The notes beneath the pieces were generated by a model. That model worked only from the letters and a program-made list of their open reading frames with translations, was not told the DNA's origin and made no database searches. The position numbers were made by a program, and so were the translations under genes. 64,000 nucleotides of DNA from CAVZCC01 sp963773765 (GTDB lineage: Bacteria > Actinomycetota > Acidimicrobiia > Acidimicrobiales > Microtrichaceae), in NCBI GenBank assembly GCA_963773765.1, contig CAVZCC010000001.1, positions 620,001-684,000 on the forward strand. The letters run 5' to 3'. This document shows, piece after piece, positions 17,581-26,727 of the stretch (position 1 is its first letter; the number at the start of each line of letters is the position of its first letter).

Positions 17581-18501
17581 GTGAGGATCCCGGACCCGGT
17601 GGCACGGGTGCGGTCGGCCGGGTTCCCGTGGACCGCGGCGCCCACACCCGCGGCGGTGGATCCGCCGGTCGTGCCCGACACCCTGGGCGACCGCTACGAC
17701 ACCGAGTGGGCCCGCCGGCCGGTGGCCCGCTGGAGCCGCCGGGCCGCGCTGGACACGGCCGGGCGCGCCGCCTGCGCGGTGTTGTGCCGGCCGGAGGTCC
17801 GCAACCTGGACCGGCTGGAGGACCTGGACGGGCCCGCCGTGTTCGTGGCCAACCACCACAGCCACCTGGACACCACGCTCCTGCTCACCTCGCTCCCGCT
17901 GCCGTGGCGCAACGAGATGGTGGTGGCCGCCGCCGCGGACTACTTCTTCGACACCCGGCCCAAGGCCGCACTGGCCGCATGGGCCTACGGTGCGGTCCCG
18001 ATGGAACGCCAGAAGGTGAGCCGACGTTCCGCCGACACGTCGGCCGCCCTGATCGACGACGGGTGGTCGCTGCTCATCTTCCCGGAGGGCGGACGCAGCC
18101 CCGACGGGTGGGGCCAGCCCCACAAGGGGGGCGCCGCCTACCTCGGCGTCCGCTGCGGCGTGCCGGTGGTCCCGGTGCACCTGGACGGCACCGGCCGGGT
18201 GCTGCCCCGGGGTGCCACCGTGCCCCGGCCCCAGCGGGTGGTCGTGAACGTCGGCGCTCCCCTGCGCCCGGCCGACGGAGAGGACGCACGCCGCTTCGCG
18301 GTGCGCCTGGAGCGGATGATCGCCGAACTGGCCGACGAGACATCCGGTGACTGGTGGACCGCCCGGCGGCGGGCCCATGCCGGCGACACCCCGCCGCTGC
18401 AGGGCCCGGACGACGGCTGGCGGCGGGACTGGCGCTCGCCGGACCGCCAGCCCCGGCTCAGCGACAGCGGTCCGCGATGGGGGCCCGGCAGAAGACGGTG
18501 A
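17581..18501 (+). CDS. PlsC-type lysophospholipid acyltransferase
   Basis: This encodes 306 residues of the glycerolipid acyltransferase family. Motif I NHHSHLD (NHxxxxD) holds the catalytic His and Asp, FPEGGRSPDG is motif III and GVPVVPVHL is motif IV. These enzymes transfer an acyl chain to a lyso-phospholipid or glycerol phosphate at the membrane; a hydrophobic stretch precedes motif I. It starts at GTG 13 nt after the LarA-like stop, the last gene of the operon. The last 44 nt overlap the convergent membrane-protein gene, and the C-terminal 50 residues (Arg/Pro/Asp-rich) are not part of the conserved fold. Confidence 0.87.
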   Translation: MRIPDPVARVRSAGFPWTAAPTPAAVDPPVVPDTLGDRYDTEWARRPVARWSRRAALDTAGRAACAVLCRPEVRNLDRLEDLDGPAVFVANHHSHLDTTLLLTSLPLPWRNEMVVAAAADYFFDTRPKAALAAWAYGAVPMERQKVSRRSADTSAALIDDGWSLLIFPEGGRSPDGWGQPHKGGAAYLGVRCGVPVVPVHLDGTGRVLPRGATVPRPQRVVVNVGAPLRPADGEDARRFAVRLERMIAELADETSGDWWTARRRAHAGDTPPLQGPDDGWRRDWRSPDRQPRLSDSGPRWGPGRRR

Positions 18502-19948
18502 AGCCGTCGGCCGACATGGCCTTGTACCACCCGTCGTCGCGGGAGAGCTCCTTGGCCAACGGCGCCTTGGAGGACCACACCACCACGTCGGGATCGGCCC
18601 GCTCCAGCGCGTCCTGCCAGCCGTCGCGGCGGTAGAACATGGCCAGGTAGTCCAGGACGTTGTCCACCCCGGCCCGGTCGTCCACGAAGGTGTTGGCCTC
18701 GGGACCGAACCGCCACTCCAGGTAGTTGCCCACGTAGTCGTGCGACGCCACCCGGACGTCGGGCCGGGCCACCAGGCCCCGCTCGTCCAGCCAGTCCACG
18801 GCGTCGCGGGGGTAGCGCTCCAGGTCGTAGCCGGGGCCCACCACCGACCACACCAGCGCGCCGGCCAGCAGCACCGCTCCCACCCCCCGGACCACCCGCG
18901 CCGATCGGCCGGTCGGACAGCGCAGCGTCCCGACACCGTCCAGGCCCTGGGCGGCCAGGCCCACCACGCTGATGGCCGCGATGGGCATGAGCCGGCCGGC
19001 CGAGAGCCCCATGGCCACCAGGACCACCACCCCCAGCCCCGACACCACCGAGCGCCGGCGCACGGCGCCGTAGAGGCCGGCCACGCCCATGGCCACGAGC
19101 GCCCAGGTCAACGGGTGGTCCCAGCCCGCGGGCGCCCATTCCAGGTAGGCCGACAGGGCCTGGCGGGCCCGGTCGTCGCCGAACTGGTCCAGCGGCAGCA
19201 GGACCAGGCCCATCGGCTCCGGGTACAGCAGGCCCCCCACGGCCACCCCGAGCGCGGCCGTGCCGACATCGGCCCACCGCCGCAGGTCGACCCGGCGGGT
19301 GTCCACCGCCTCGCACGCCGCGAAGAGGCCCAGCACCGCCAGCCCGTACATCCAGGAGCCGTGCACGTTGACCCAGGTGGCGAAGATGGGGACCATCCAC
19401 CACGCGGACCGGTGCTCCCGCCAGACCAGGATGGCGACGGCCAGGAGCAGGAACCCGGGCAGGTGGGGCCGGGAGTTCAGGAACGGCATCAGCGACAGGC
19501 TGGCCAGCGCGGCCGGCACCGCCACCGAGAGCAGGTGCTGGCGCGGATCGGTGATCCGCCGGCCCCTGTCGTCCACCGGACGGGTGAGCCGCACGATCAC
19601 CGCTCCCAGCGCCGCGGCCAGCACCACGGTGACGATCCGGATGCCGGGTGCGCCCGCCACCCGGTCGGCCAGGCCCACCACGCCCGACCACCACCAGCTG
19701 GGGATCGGGAACTCGGTCGTCGAGTACAGGAACGGGTTGGTGGACGGGAACCCGTCCTCCAGCAGCACCCGGCCCGTGGCCAGGTGGGTCAGGAAGCTGT
19801 TGTCGGAGATGGGACGGGCCGCCACCAGGCCCACCAGGCCGGCCAGGAGGAGGCCGAGCCCGTCGGACGGTCCACGGGTGGGGCCGGACGCCTGCCGCCC
19901 GGTGTCCTGGACCGGGGCCGAGGTGTCGGGGCCGGCCAGGGCCGTCAT
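18458..19948 (-). CDS. Polytopic membrane protein at end of tad operon
   Basis: This encodes 496 residues with about nine or ten predicted membrane helices and a C-terminal soluble domain of about 120 residues. Early residues SFLTHLATGRVLLEDGFPST and the loop NPFLYSTTEFPIPSWWW resemble GT-C-type membrane glycosyltransferases, in which acidic loop residues bind a lipid-linked sugar, but I see no decisive motif. Its start is 2 nt after the tadC stop, so it is co-transcribed with the pilus genes. It could glycosylate pilus or surface components; this is inference from position. Confidence 0.6.
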   Translation of the reverse strand: MTALAGPDTSAPVQDTGRQASGPTRGPSDGLGLLLAGLVGLVAARPISDNSFLTHLATGRVLLEDGFPSTNPFLYSTTEFPIPSWWWSGVVGLADRVAGAPGIRIVTVVLAAALGAVIVRLTRPVDDRGRRITDPRQHLLSVAVPAALASLSLMPFLNSRPHLPGFLLLAVAILVWREHRSAWWMVPIFATWVNVHGSWMYGLAVLGLFAACEAVDTRRVDLRRWADVGTAALGVAVGGLLYPEPMGLVLLPLDQFGDDRARQALSAYLEWAPAGWDHPLTWALVAMGVAGLYGAVRRRSVVSGLGVVVLVAMGLSAGRLMPIAAISVVGLAAQGLDGVGTLRCPTGRSARVVRGVGAVLLAGALVWSVVGPGYDLERYPRDAVDWLDERGLVARPDVRVASHDYVGNYLEWRFGPEANTFVDDRAGVDNVLDYLAMFYRRDGWQDALERADPDVVVWSSKAPLAKELSRDDGWYKAMSADGFTVFCRAPIADRCR

Positions 19949-19949
19949 G

Positions 19950-20876
19950 TCAGAGGCTTTCGCGGATGTTCAGGATGGCGGGTCCGAGCACGACCACGAA
20001 CAGGGCGGGGAAGATGCAGAACACCATCGGGATCAGCATCTTGACCGGCGCCTTCTGGGCCCGTTCCTGGGCCAGCTGGCGACGCTTGATGCGCATCTCC
20101 TCGGCCTGCGAGCGCAGCACGCGGCCGATGGACACACCGAAGGTGTCGGCCTGGATGATGGCCATCACGAACGACCGCAGCTCCGGCACGTTGCAGCGCT
20201 CGTCCATGGCCCGCAGGGCGTCGGACCGGGCGGCTCCGGCCCGGGTCTCACCGAGCATCCGGGAGAACTCGTCGGTGAGCGGTCCGGGAACCGAGTTGAT
20301 GACCCGGTCCAGCGCCTGCTCGAAGCCCAGGCCGGCCTCGACGGAGATGACCAGCAGGTCCAGCACGTCCGGCAGGCCGATCTGCATGGCGTGCTGGCGG
20401 GCCTCCACCTTGCGGTTCAGCCACGAGTCGGGCCCGAGCATGAGGATCAGGATCACCACGCCGGGCAGGGCCAGGCGCAGCATCCCCTGCATGCCCAGGA
20501 TGTTGAACACGAACAGCAGGAGGAACGCCAGCGCCGCCAGCACCACCGTGACCACCCGGAACGCCATGAAGCGGTCCACCGCGGTCTGGTCCGGCATGCC
20601 GGCGTAGACGAACTTCTGCTTCACCTTGTCCACGTAGCCCACCGGGGTGAGCCGTCGACCCAGGTTGGTCATCCCCTCCATGAGGGGCTGGACCGCCCGC
20701 TCCTTGAGCGGGTTGAGCATCTGCTTGTCGCGTTCGTTCTCGACCTCGTAGCCGTCGAGCTGGCGGAGCGTCTCGCGCACCACCTGTCGCTCGTCGAGCT
20801 GGGCCAGCACCGTGAAGACCACGGCGCCGACGGCGCCCGCGATCAGCAGGGAGGAGATCAGGAGCATCGGTGACAT
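19950..20876 (-). CDS. tadC: TadC-like pilus assembly membrane protein
   Basis: This encodes 308 residues of the GspF/TadC family: N-terminal membrane helix, paired helices around residues 105-150, the conserved GLPDVLDLLVISVEAGLGFE segment (T2SSF domain, about 165-290) and a final helix. TadB and TadC form the inner-membrane platform on which the CpaF ATPase acts to extrude Flp pili. It lies 4 nt after tadB and is unbroken. Confidence 0.9.
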   Translation of the reverse strand: MSPMLLISSLLIAGAVGAVVFTVLAQLDERQVVRETLRQLDGYEVENERDKQMLNPLKERAVQPLMEGMTNLGRRLTPVGYVDKVKQKFVYAGMPDQTAVDRFMAFRVVTVVLAALAFLLLFVFNILGMQGMLRLALPGVVILILMLGPDSWLNRKVEARQHAMQIGLPDVLDLLVISVEAGLGFEQALDRVINSVPGPLTDEFSRMLGETRAGAARSDALRAMDERCNVPELRSFVMAIIQADTFGVSIGRVLRSQAEEMRIKRRQLAQERAQKAPVKMLIPMVFCIFPALFVVVLGPAILNIRESL

Positions 20877-20880
20877 CGCC

Positions 20881-22887
20881 TCATACCTCGATCGTGATGA
20901 TCTTCTTCATCCATGCGAACCCGATCAGCATGGAGACGGCGGCCAGGCCCAACAGCGTGTAGCCCAACCCGGGACTGAACAGGGCGCTGATGTACTCGGG
21001 GTTCATCACCCACATCACCACGCCCAGGCCGGGGGGCAGCAGGCCCAGGACCACGGCGCTGACGCGGCCCTCCGCGGTGAGGGTGGCCACGTCGCGGCGC
21101 AGGCGTTCCCGCTGCGTCATCGTGTCGGCCACGGTGAGCAGGAGCTCGGCCAGGTTGCCGCCGACCTCGCGCTGGATCCGGATGGCCATGACCGCCCAGG
21201 CGAAGTCGTCGGACTCCATCCGGTCGGCGACGGAGTCGAGCGCCTCGTCGAGGGGACGACCCAGGCGGTTCTCGGTGACCACCCGGCGGAGCTCGCGACC
21301 CATGGGATCGTCGATCTCACGGGACACGGCCTCGAAGCCCTGCCCGATCGAGTAGCCGGCCCGCAGCGTGCCCGCCATCAGGGACAGCATGTCCGGCAGC
21401 TGGCCCACGAAGGCCTTCTGGCGCTTGCGGATGCGGAAGCTCAGCGAGGGCCCGGGGCAGGAAGACCGCCACCAGCACGGCCACCAGGGCCATGATCGGG
21501 CTGCGGGTCATGGCCAGCACCAGGACGCCCAGCAGGACGCCACCGACCGCGGCGAAGAACAGGGCCTCGGCCGCCCGCAGCGGGAGGTTGGCCCGCTCCA
21601 GGTCGGCCTCGAGCTTCTCCAGGATGCCCCGGCGTTCGGCCATGTCCCCGGTGAAGTCCACCGCCCGCTTCAGGATGGGGACCGTGACCCCGGTCTCCGC
21701 GTGCCTCGTCCCCGTCGGCGTTCTCGCCGTAGGGGTCCTCGTAGTGCTTGAGCCGGCGAACCAGGTTGTCGTCGTCGGGCAGGATCATGGTGAGCAGGGT
21801 CCAGACCGCCAGCACCACCGCGGCGACCCCCAACAGCACGATCAACCAGATGAACCAGGAGCTGGACGTCAGCCCGTCGAGAAAGCCACCGTCCGCTGCC
21901 ACCGAGGGAGCCAGATTGGCGGCGCCGGCGCGGACCGCTCCCGGTGCGTACTCCACCGTGGTGGAGGCCTTGCCGCTGGCCAGGGTCAGCTCCTGGGTCT
22001 TCGCGTTGCCGGCCGGGGCGGAGAAGGTGGTGCGGAAGCGGCCCGCCAGCTGGTCGGCGACCTGCTCGAACCCCTTGTCCAGGTCCTCCTCGGAGACCAC
22101 CTCGAGCGAGCTGCCGCCCAGGGTGGCGACCATCTCCACCACGGCCTCGACGTCCGCACCGCGCTGCATGTAGACGGCGTCCAACTCGGCGCCGGCCTGG
22201 CGCATGGCCGTCTCGGCCCGGGCCGGTGTGGCGCTCGAGATGCCGTTGGGGGCGGCGGTGAAGAGCACCACCACCTTGTCCGCGGTCATCGGAGCGGTCG
22301 TCGTCGAGGAGGTTGGCGGCGTCGACCAGGCCGTCCCAGGTGGCCGACTGGCCCGAGGGGTCGACGCTGTCGAGCGCGTTGGTGATCTGTGCCGCGGAGG
22401 CGGTGAGCCCGGTCTCCACCGAGGCACCGCCGCCGGTGGTGACCAGCGCCATCCGGCTGACCACGCCCGCGCCCGGCAGCAGCGGGGCGAGGGCCTCCTT
22501 GGAGAGCTGCACCGTGGCGTTGCCGAGGGCGACCGAGTTGTCCAGCACCACGACGGCGTCGAGGGGAACGCCGTCGGCTCCCACCGTGGTCGAGTCGACC
22601 TTCTTGCCGTCGACGGTGGCCGTGATGCCGGTGGGGTCACCGTTGAGGATCGTCCCCGATGCCACCGCCTGGTCACCGGTGGCGTCCACCTGGTGCACCG
22701 CGATGGCGGTGTCGTCCTTCTTCGCCCCGGCCGCGCCGGCCGAGCCGGACGCCAGCCCGGCCGCGCCGACCAGGACCAGGGTGACCGTCAGCCCCGCCCA
22801 CAGGGCGAGGCCCCGGTGGCGAAGGCCACGACGGACCCCCGGGCGCGTCGTTCGATGGGTTCCCAACCCGCCAACCCGTGCCGTCAC
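20881..22887 (-). CDS. tadB: TadB-like platform protein with N-terminal VWA domain, reading frame interrupted
   Basis: Read across three one-base insertions (about 22287, 21706, 21445), this is one protein of about 667 residues. It starts with a signal anchor (LALWAGLTVTLVLVGAAGLA), then a von Willebrand A domain (about 75-290) whose MIDAS start reads DAVVVLDNSVAL (a DxSxS-like site altered to DNS.A), a membrane helix (WFIWLIVLLGVAAVVLAVW), then the T2SSF platform domain (GQLPDMLSLMAGTLRAGYS) and terminal helices. Similar VWA-TadB fusions occur in Actinobacteria. The VWA part would lie outside the membrane. Its start overlaps the cpaF stop by 4 nt. Confidence 0.82.
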
Positions 22888-24350
22888 GGCCGGTTCACCG
22901 CCTTGCGACCACCATCGGGCGAGAAGACCTCCGGGCCGAGGCGGATGCCCTGGTCGGCCAGCTTCTCGGAGAACTTCGGGCGGACGCCGGTGGCCTGGAG
23001 CTGGCCGCGGTAGCGGCCGTTCTCGTCCACGCCGGCGGCGAAGTCGAACAGGAAGATGTCCTGGAGGGTGATCACGTCGCCCTCCATGCCCTGCACCTCG
23101 GTGATGTGGGTCACCCGGCGGGTGCCGTCCCGGAGCCGGGACAGCTGGACGATCACGTCGATGGCGGAGGCCATCTGCTCCCGGATGGCCCGGACCGGCA
23201 GGTCGAAGCCCGCCATCAGGACCAGGGTCTCCAGACGGGCCAGCGTGTCACGGGGGCTGTTGGCGTGCACCGTGGTGAGCGAGCCGTCGTGGCCGGTGTT
23301 CATGGCCTGGAGCATGTCCAGGGCCTCGCCGGAACGGCACTCCCCGACCACGATCCGGTCGGGCCGCATGCGCAGGCAGTTCTTGACCAGGTCACGGATG
23401 GTGACCTCGCCCCGGCCCTCCACGTTGGGGGGACGGGACTCCATGCACAGCACGTGCTCCTGGTGGAGCTGGAGCTCCTTGGCGTCCTCCACCGTGATGA
23501 TCCGCTCGTCCTCGGGGATGAAGCTGGACAGCACGTTGAGCATCGTCGTCTTGCCGGTGCCGGTACCGCCGGAGACGATCACGTTCAGCCGGCCCAGGAT
23601 GCAGGCCTGCAGGAACCGGGCGGCGTGGGCGTTCACCGAGCCGAAGCGGATGAGGTCGTCGATCTGCAGCGGATCGGCCGCGAACTTCCGGATGGTGAGG
23701 AAGGGTCCGCCGATGGACAGGGGCGAGATGACGGCGTTGACGCGGGAGCCGTCGGGCAGGCGGGCGTCCACCATGGGCGTGGACTCGTCCACGCGGCGTC
23801 CCACCTCGGAGACGATCTTGTCGATCACGCGGCGCACGTGGTCGGTGTCGATGAACCGGACCGCTGCGTCCTTGGTCAGCTTGCCGTTGCGCTCCACGAA
23901 CACCAGGTCCGGCCCGTTGACCATGACCTCGGTGACGTCCTCGTCCCGCAGCAGCTTGTCGATCGGCCCGTAGCCCAGGATGTCGTCGGAGACGTCCTGG
24001 ATCAGCTGGGCCTTGTCCGCCGCGGACAGCGGCACCCGCTCGGCGGCCAGCGCGGCATGGAGCTGCTCCAGCACCCGGCGACGCAGGTCCTCCTCCGAGA
24101 GGCGCTTGTCGAACAGGATCGGGCCCAGCTCGTCGATGAGCTGCTGGTGGACCCGGTGGCGCAGGTCGGCCAGCGCCGGGTCACGCCGTGGCAGGGGCGC
24201 GGCCGGGGGCTGGCCGGCCCCGGGGGGCGTCCCGGGAGCACCGGGGCCTCCCGGGCCCGCGGGGGCACCCGGGGCTCCCGGAGTGCCCGGCTTGCCCGGC
24301 TGGCCGGGCTGTCCGCCCTGCTGCTCGTTGATGCGCTGGTACAGCGACAC
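22884..24350 (-). CDS. cpaF: CpaF/TadA pilus ATPase with collagen-like N-terminus
   Basis: This 488-residue cytoplasmic secretion ATPase powers Flp pilus assembly. The conserved part starts near residue 65 with LADLRHRVHQQLIDELG; Walker A is VSGGTGTGKTTM, the Asp box IITVEDAKELQL, Walker B RIVVGECRSGEALDMLQAM, and the His box TTVHANSPRD. Residues about 12-52 consist of Gly-x-Pro triplets (GQP, GKP, GTP, GAP) like a short collagen helix, absent from ordinary CpaF. The frame is intact and the gene sits between cpaE (11 nt) and tadB (overlap). Confidence 0.93.
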   Translation of the reverse strand: MSLYQRINEQQGGQPGQPGKPGTPGAPGAPAGPGGPGAPGTPPGAGQPPAAPLPRRDPALADLRHRVHQQLIDELGPILFDKRLSEEDLRRRVLEQLHAALAAERVPLSAADKAQLIQDVSDDILGYGPIDKLLRDEDVTEVMVNGPDLVFVERNGKLTKDAAVRFIDTDHVRRVIDKIVSEVGRRVDESTPMVDARLPDGSRVNAVISPLSIGGPFLTIRKFAADPLQIDDLIRFGSVNAHAARFLQACILGRLNVIVSGGTGTGKTTMLNVLSSFIPEDERIITVEDAKELQLHQEHVLCMESRPPNVEGRGEVTIRDLVKNCLRMRPDRIVVGECRSGEALDMLQAMNTGHDGSLTTVHANSPRDTLARLETLVLMAGFDLPVRAIREQMASAIDVIVQLSRLRDGTRRVTHITEVQGMEGDVITLQDIFLFDFAAGVDENGRYRGQLQATGVRPKFSEKLADQGIRLGPEVFSPDGGRKAVNRP

Positions 24351-24361
24351 GTCTCACTCCC

Positions 24362-25619
24362 TCACTTGCGCTTCTTGGACTGTTCCTGGGGCAGGAACCG
24401 GTCGGCCAACTGCTGGATCGACTTGGTGACGCCCGACTTGGGGGCGTGCAGGACCACCGGTTCACCCTTGTTGACCGCCTGGGGGACGCAGATGTCGCTC
24501 GGGATCAGGATGTCGGCCTTGACCTGGAGCGTCCGCTCCACCTCACCGACGTCGAGCTTCACCTTGCTGTTGGCCCGGTTCAGCACCAGGAGCAGCTTGT
24601 CCATCGGGGTGTTGAGCAGCCGCAGGGTCTGCAGGCCGATCTTCACGTTCTTGATGTTGGGGATGTCCATGCCGGCCACCAGCAGCACCCGGTCCGACAC
24701 CTCGACCAGGCCCAGGACCACGTCGTTGAAGTAGGCCGGGGTGTCCACGATCACGAAGGAGCAGAAGGACCGCAGCATCTCGACGATGGCCACCATCTCC
24801 GCCGCACCCACCTGGTCGGCGAAGGCCGGCTCCAGCGGAGCGGGCATGACCCGCAGGCCGGAGGGTTCGTGGGTCACCAGGAGGCTGTCGAGCAGCGGCG
24901 GGTCCATGCGGTCCAGGACCGACACGGCGTCGACGATGGTGTGGTGCGGCGTCAGCTTGAGCATCACCGCCACGTCCCCGAACTGCAGGTCCGCGTCCAC
25001 CAGGCACACCGGCTCGTTGGACCGGCGGGCCAGTTCCACCGCCAGGGAGGTGGCGAGCATCGACTTGCCCGCCCCACCCTTGGTGGAGAACACGGTGATG
25101 ACCTGGCCGTTGACCGTGGGCGTCACGCCCATGTCGTCCACCGGGGTCACCGGTGCCGGCACCTGCCGCGGACCGGGGAGCCTGGTCCAGGGTCACCGCC
25201 ACCCGCTGCACGGCCTGCGCCAGGGCGCCGGACTCGCCGGTGAGGGCGAGCACGTCGCGGACGCCGGCCCGCAACGCCTGCTGCAGGAGCTGGGTGGTGA
25301 GCTCGTCGACGACCAGGATGCTGGCCATCAGCGGGTACTCCCGCATGATCCGCTCGCTCAGGGCGAGGGACTCCTCGCTGCTGCACGAAGGTCCCATGAC
25401 CGCGACCACCGGCACGGCGCCGGTGAGTCGGGCGGAGAGCTCCTCCAGGGAGGAGAACGGCGTCACGCCGTCACCCAGCAGCGCCATGATGCGCTCGCGG
25501 GTGGGGGCGTGGGCCTCCACCACGGCGACGGAGACGCGGATGGCCGGCTGGGTTGCCGGAGGGGCGCTCATGCCCTCCATCGGGTCCAGGTCGCCAGGGG
25601 TCATGGTGAACTCACTCAC
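24362..25619 (-). CDS. cpaE: CpaE/TadZ-like localisation ATPase, one frame break
   Basis: The N-terminal 130 residues form a receiver-like domain (VSVAVVEAHAPTRERIM ... VRDVLALTGESG) without a clear phosphoacceptor pocket; the C-terminal part is a ParA/MinD-type ATPase with deviant Walker A STKGGAGKSMLA and PVCLVDADLQFG. In tad systems this protein places the machinery at a cell pole. One extra base near 25175, in the Pro/Ala-rich linker, breaks the frame. The GTG start overlaps the cpaB stop by 4 nt (GTGA). Confidence 0.87.
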
Positions 25620-26514
25620 TGCCCGGTCGTCCCGTCGGCGGTGGCGGGGTAGGGGGACACGCCTTCCTCACCGGGGAGGTTCGGCAGCTGGTTGGTGAAC
25701 GGCACCGGGATCGGGTCGTAGTCGGGCCGGTTGAGGGTCAGGTACAGGTCCGCCGTCCGCAGGGAGGCCAGGATGGCGGCCTGGGCCGGCGGGAGCTGCA
25801 CCGTGATGAGGGGCGAGACCGGGATGGTCGGCCGGCGCCTCGGCCGCCGCCGCGGGGTCGGCCGGTTCGGCCGCTGCGGCCACGGGCTGGCCCAGCGACT
25901 GGCCCACGGCCATGACCTTGACGTCCTGGAACAGGTAGGACGCCGGGCTGCCCAGCGTCACGTCACCGATGCCCGCGGGTGCGTTGCCCCGCTGCAGGGC
26001 ACAGTCGCCGCGCGTCGCCACCTTCGGCGGCCGGAGCGGTGCCGTCGACGGCGCAGTACTTGGCCAGGATGTTGATGGAGTCACCGGGCTGGACCAGTCC
26101 GGCGACGCCGGCGGCCTCGTCCACGTTGATCGTGATGGCGACGTTGCCCTTGTCCAGGCTGGACGACTTGGAGCCGTTCAGCGCGGTGCTGGGCACGAAC
26201 ATGGAGGTGGTCACCACCTCGCCCCCGCCCAGGTCCAGCGCTGCGACCTGGCCCTTGATGTCGGCGAACCGGCGGACCGGGTTGGCCGGGAGGTCGTCTC
26301 GGCGTCGCTTGTCCATGACGATGAGCTTGGAGTCGATGGCCGTGTTGGCCTCCGTGCCCTTGGCGATGGGTCCCGCCACGACCACGACGTCGACCAGTTG
26401 GCCGGCCTCGTCCGAGCGGTTCTCCACCCCCCGGACGTAGCTCAAGGTCAGGAACGCGGCGAGGCCCCCGATGACCACTGCTCCGATGAGGATCAACGTT
26501 CTGCGTGAACTCAC
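25616..26514 (-). CDS. cpaB: CpaB/RcpC-like pilus protein, reading frame interrupted
   Basis: A signal anchor (RRTLILIGAVVIGGLAAFLT) is followed by an SAF domain (VVVVAGPIAKGTEANTAI ... LDLGGGEVVTTSMF) and an RcpC-type C-domain. SAF proteins in tad systems act outside the membrane, probably binding glycan. Breaks near 26030 and 25846 are each one extra base; joined length is about 298. The start is GTG at 26514 because GGAGAA lies 4 nt upstream and the hydrophobic anchor follows; the upstream in-frame ATG would add an unlikely Arg-rich tail. This is the first pilus gene visible; no Flp pilin or prepilin peptidase is in the window. Confidence 0.83.
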
Positions 26515-26674
26515 TTTTCTCCGCTCCGTACGCGTAGGGAAAACGCAACGGATGGCACGGACGGGAGCACGACCTCCGACCCGAGGGGTCATCGGCTGCG
26601 ATCCAGGCGCGGCATCCGCTCCTGATTCACTCGGCCGAAACCCACCCGGGCTTAACAATCCGGCGGATTACGCG

Positions 26675-26706
26675 GACGAGCCCCGCCCGGAAGGGCGGGG
26701 CTCGTC
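26675..26706 (-). terminator. Hairpin terminator after rpsA
   Basis: A perfect 14-bp stem (GACGAGCCCCGCCC) with a TTCC loop in the minus-strand sense lies 22 nt past the rpsA stop. There is no T-run, as often in high-GC actinobacteria. Confidence 0.7.
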
Positions 26707-26727
26707 AGGTTCTGCGGGAGAACGGGC

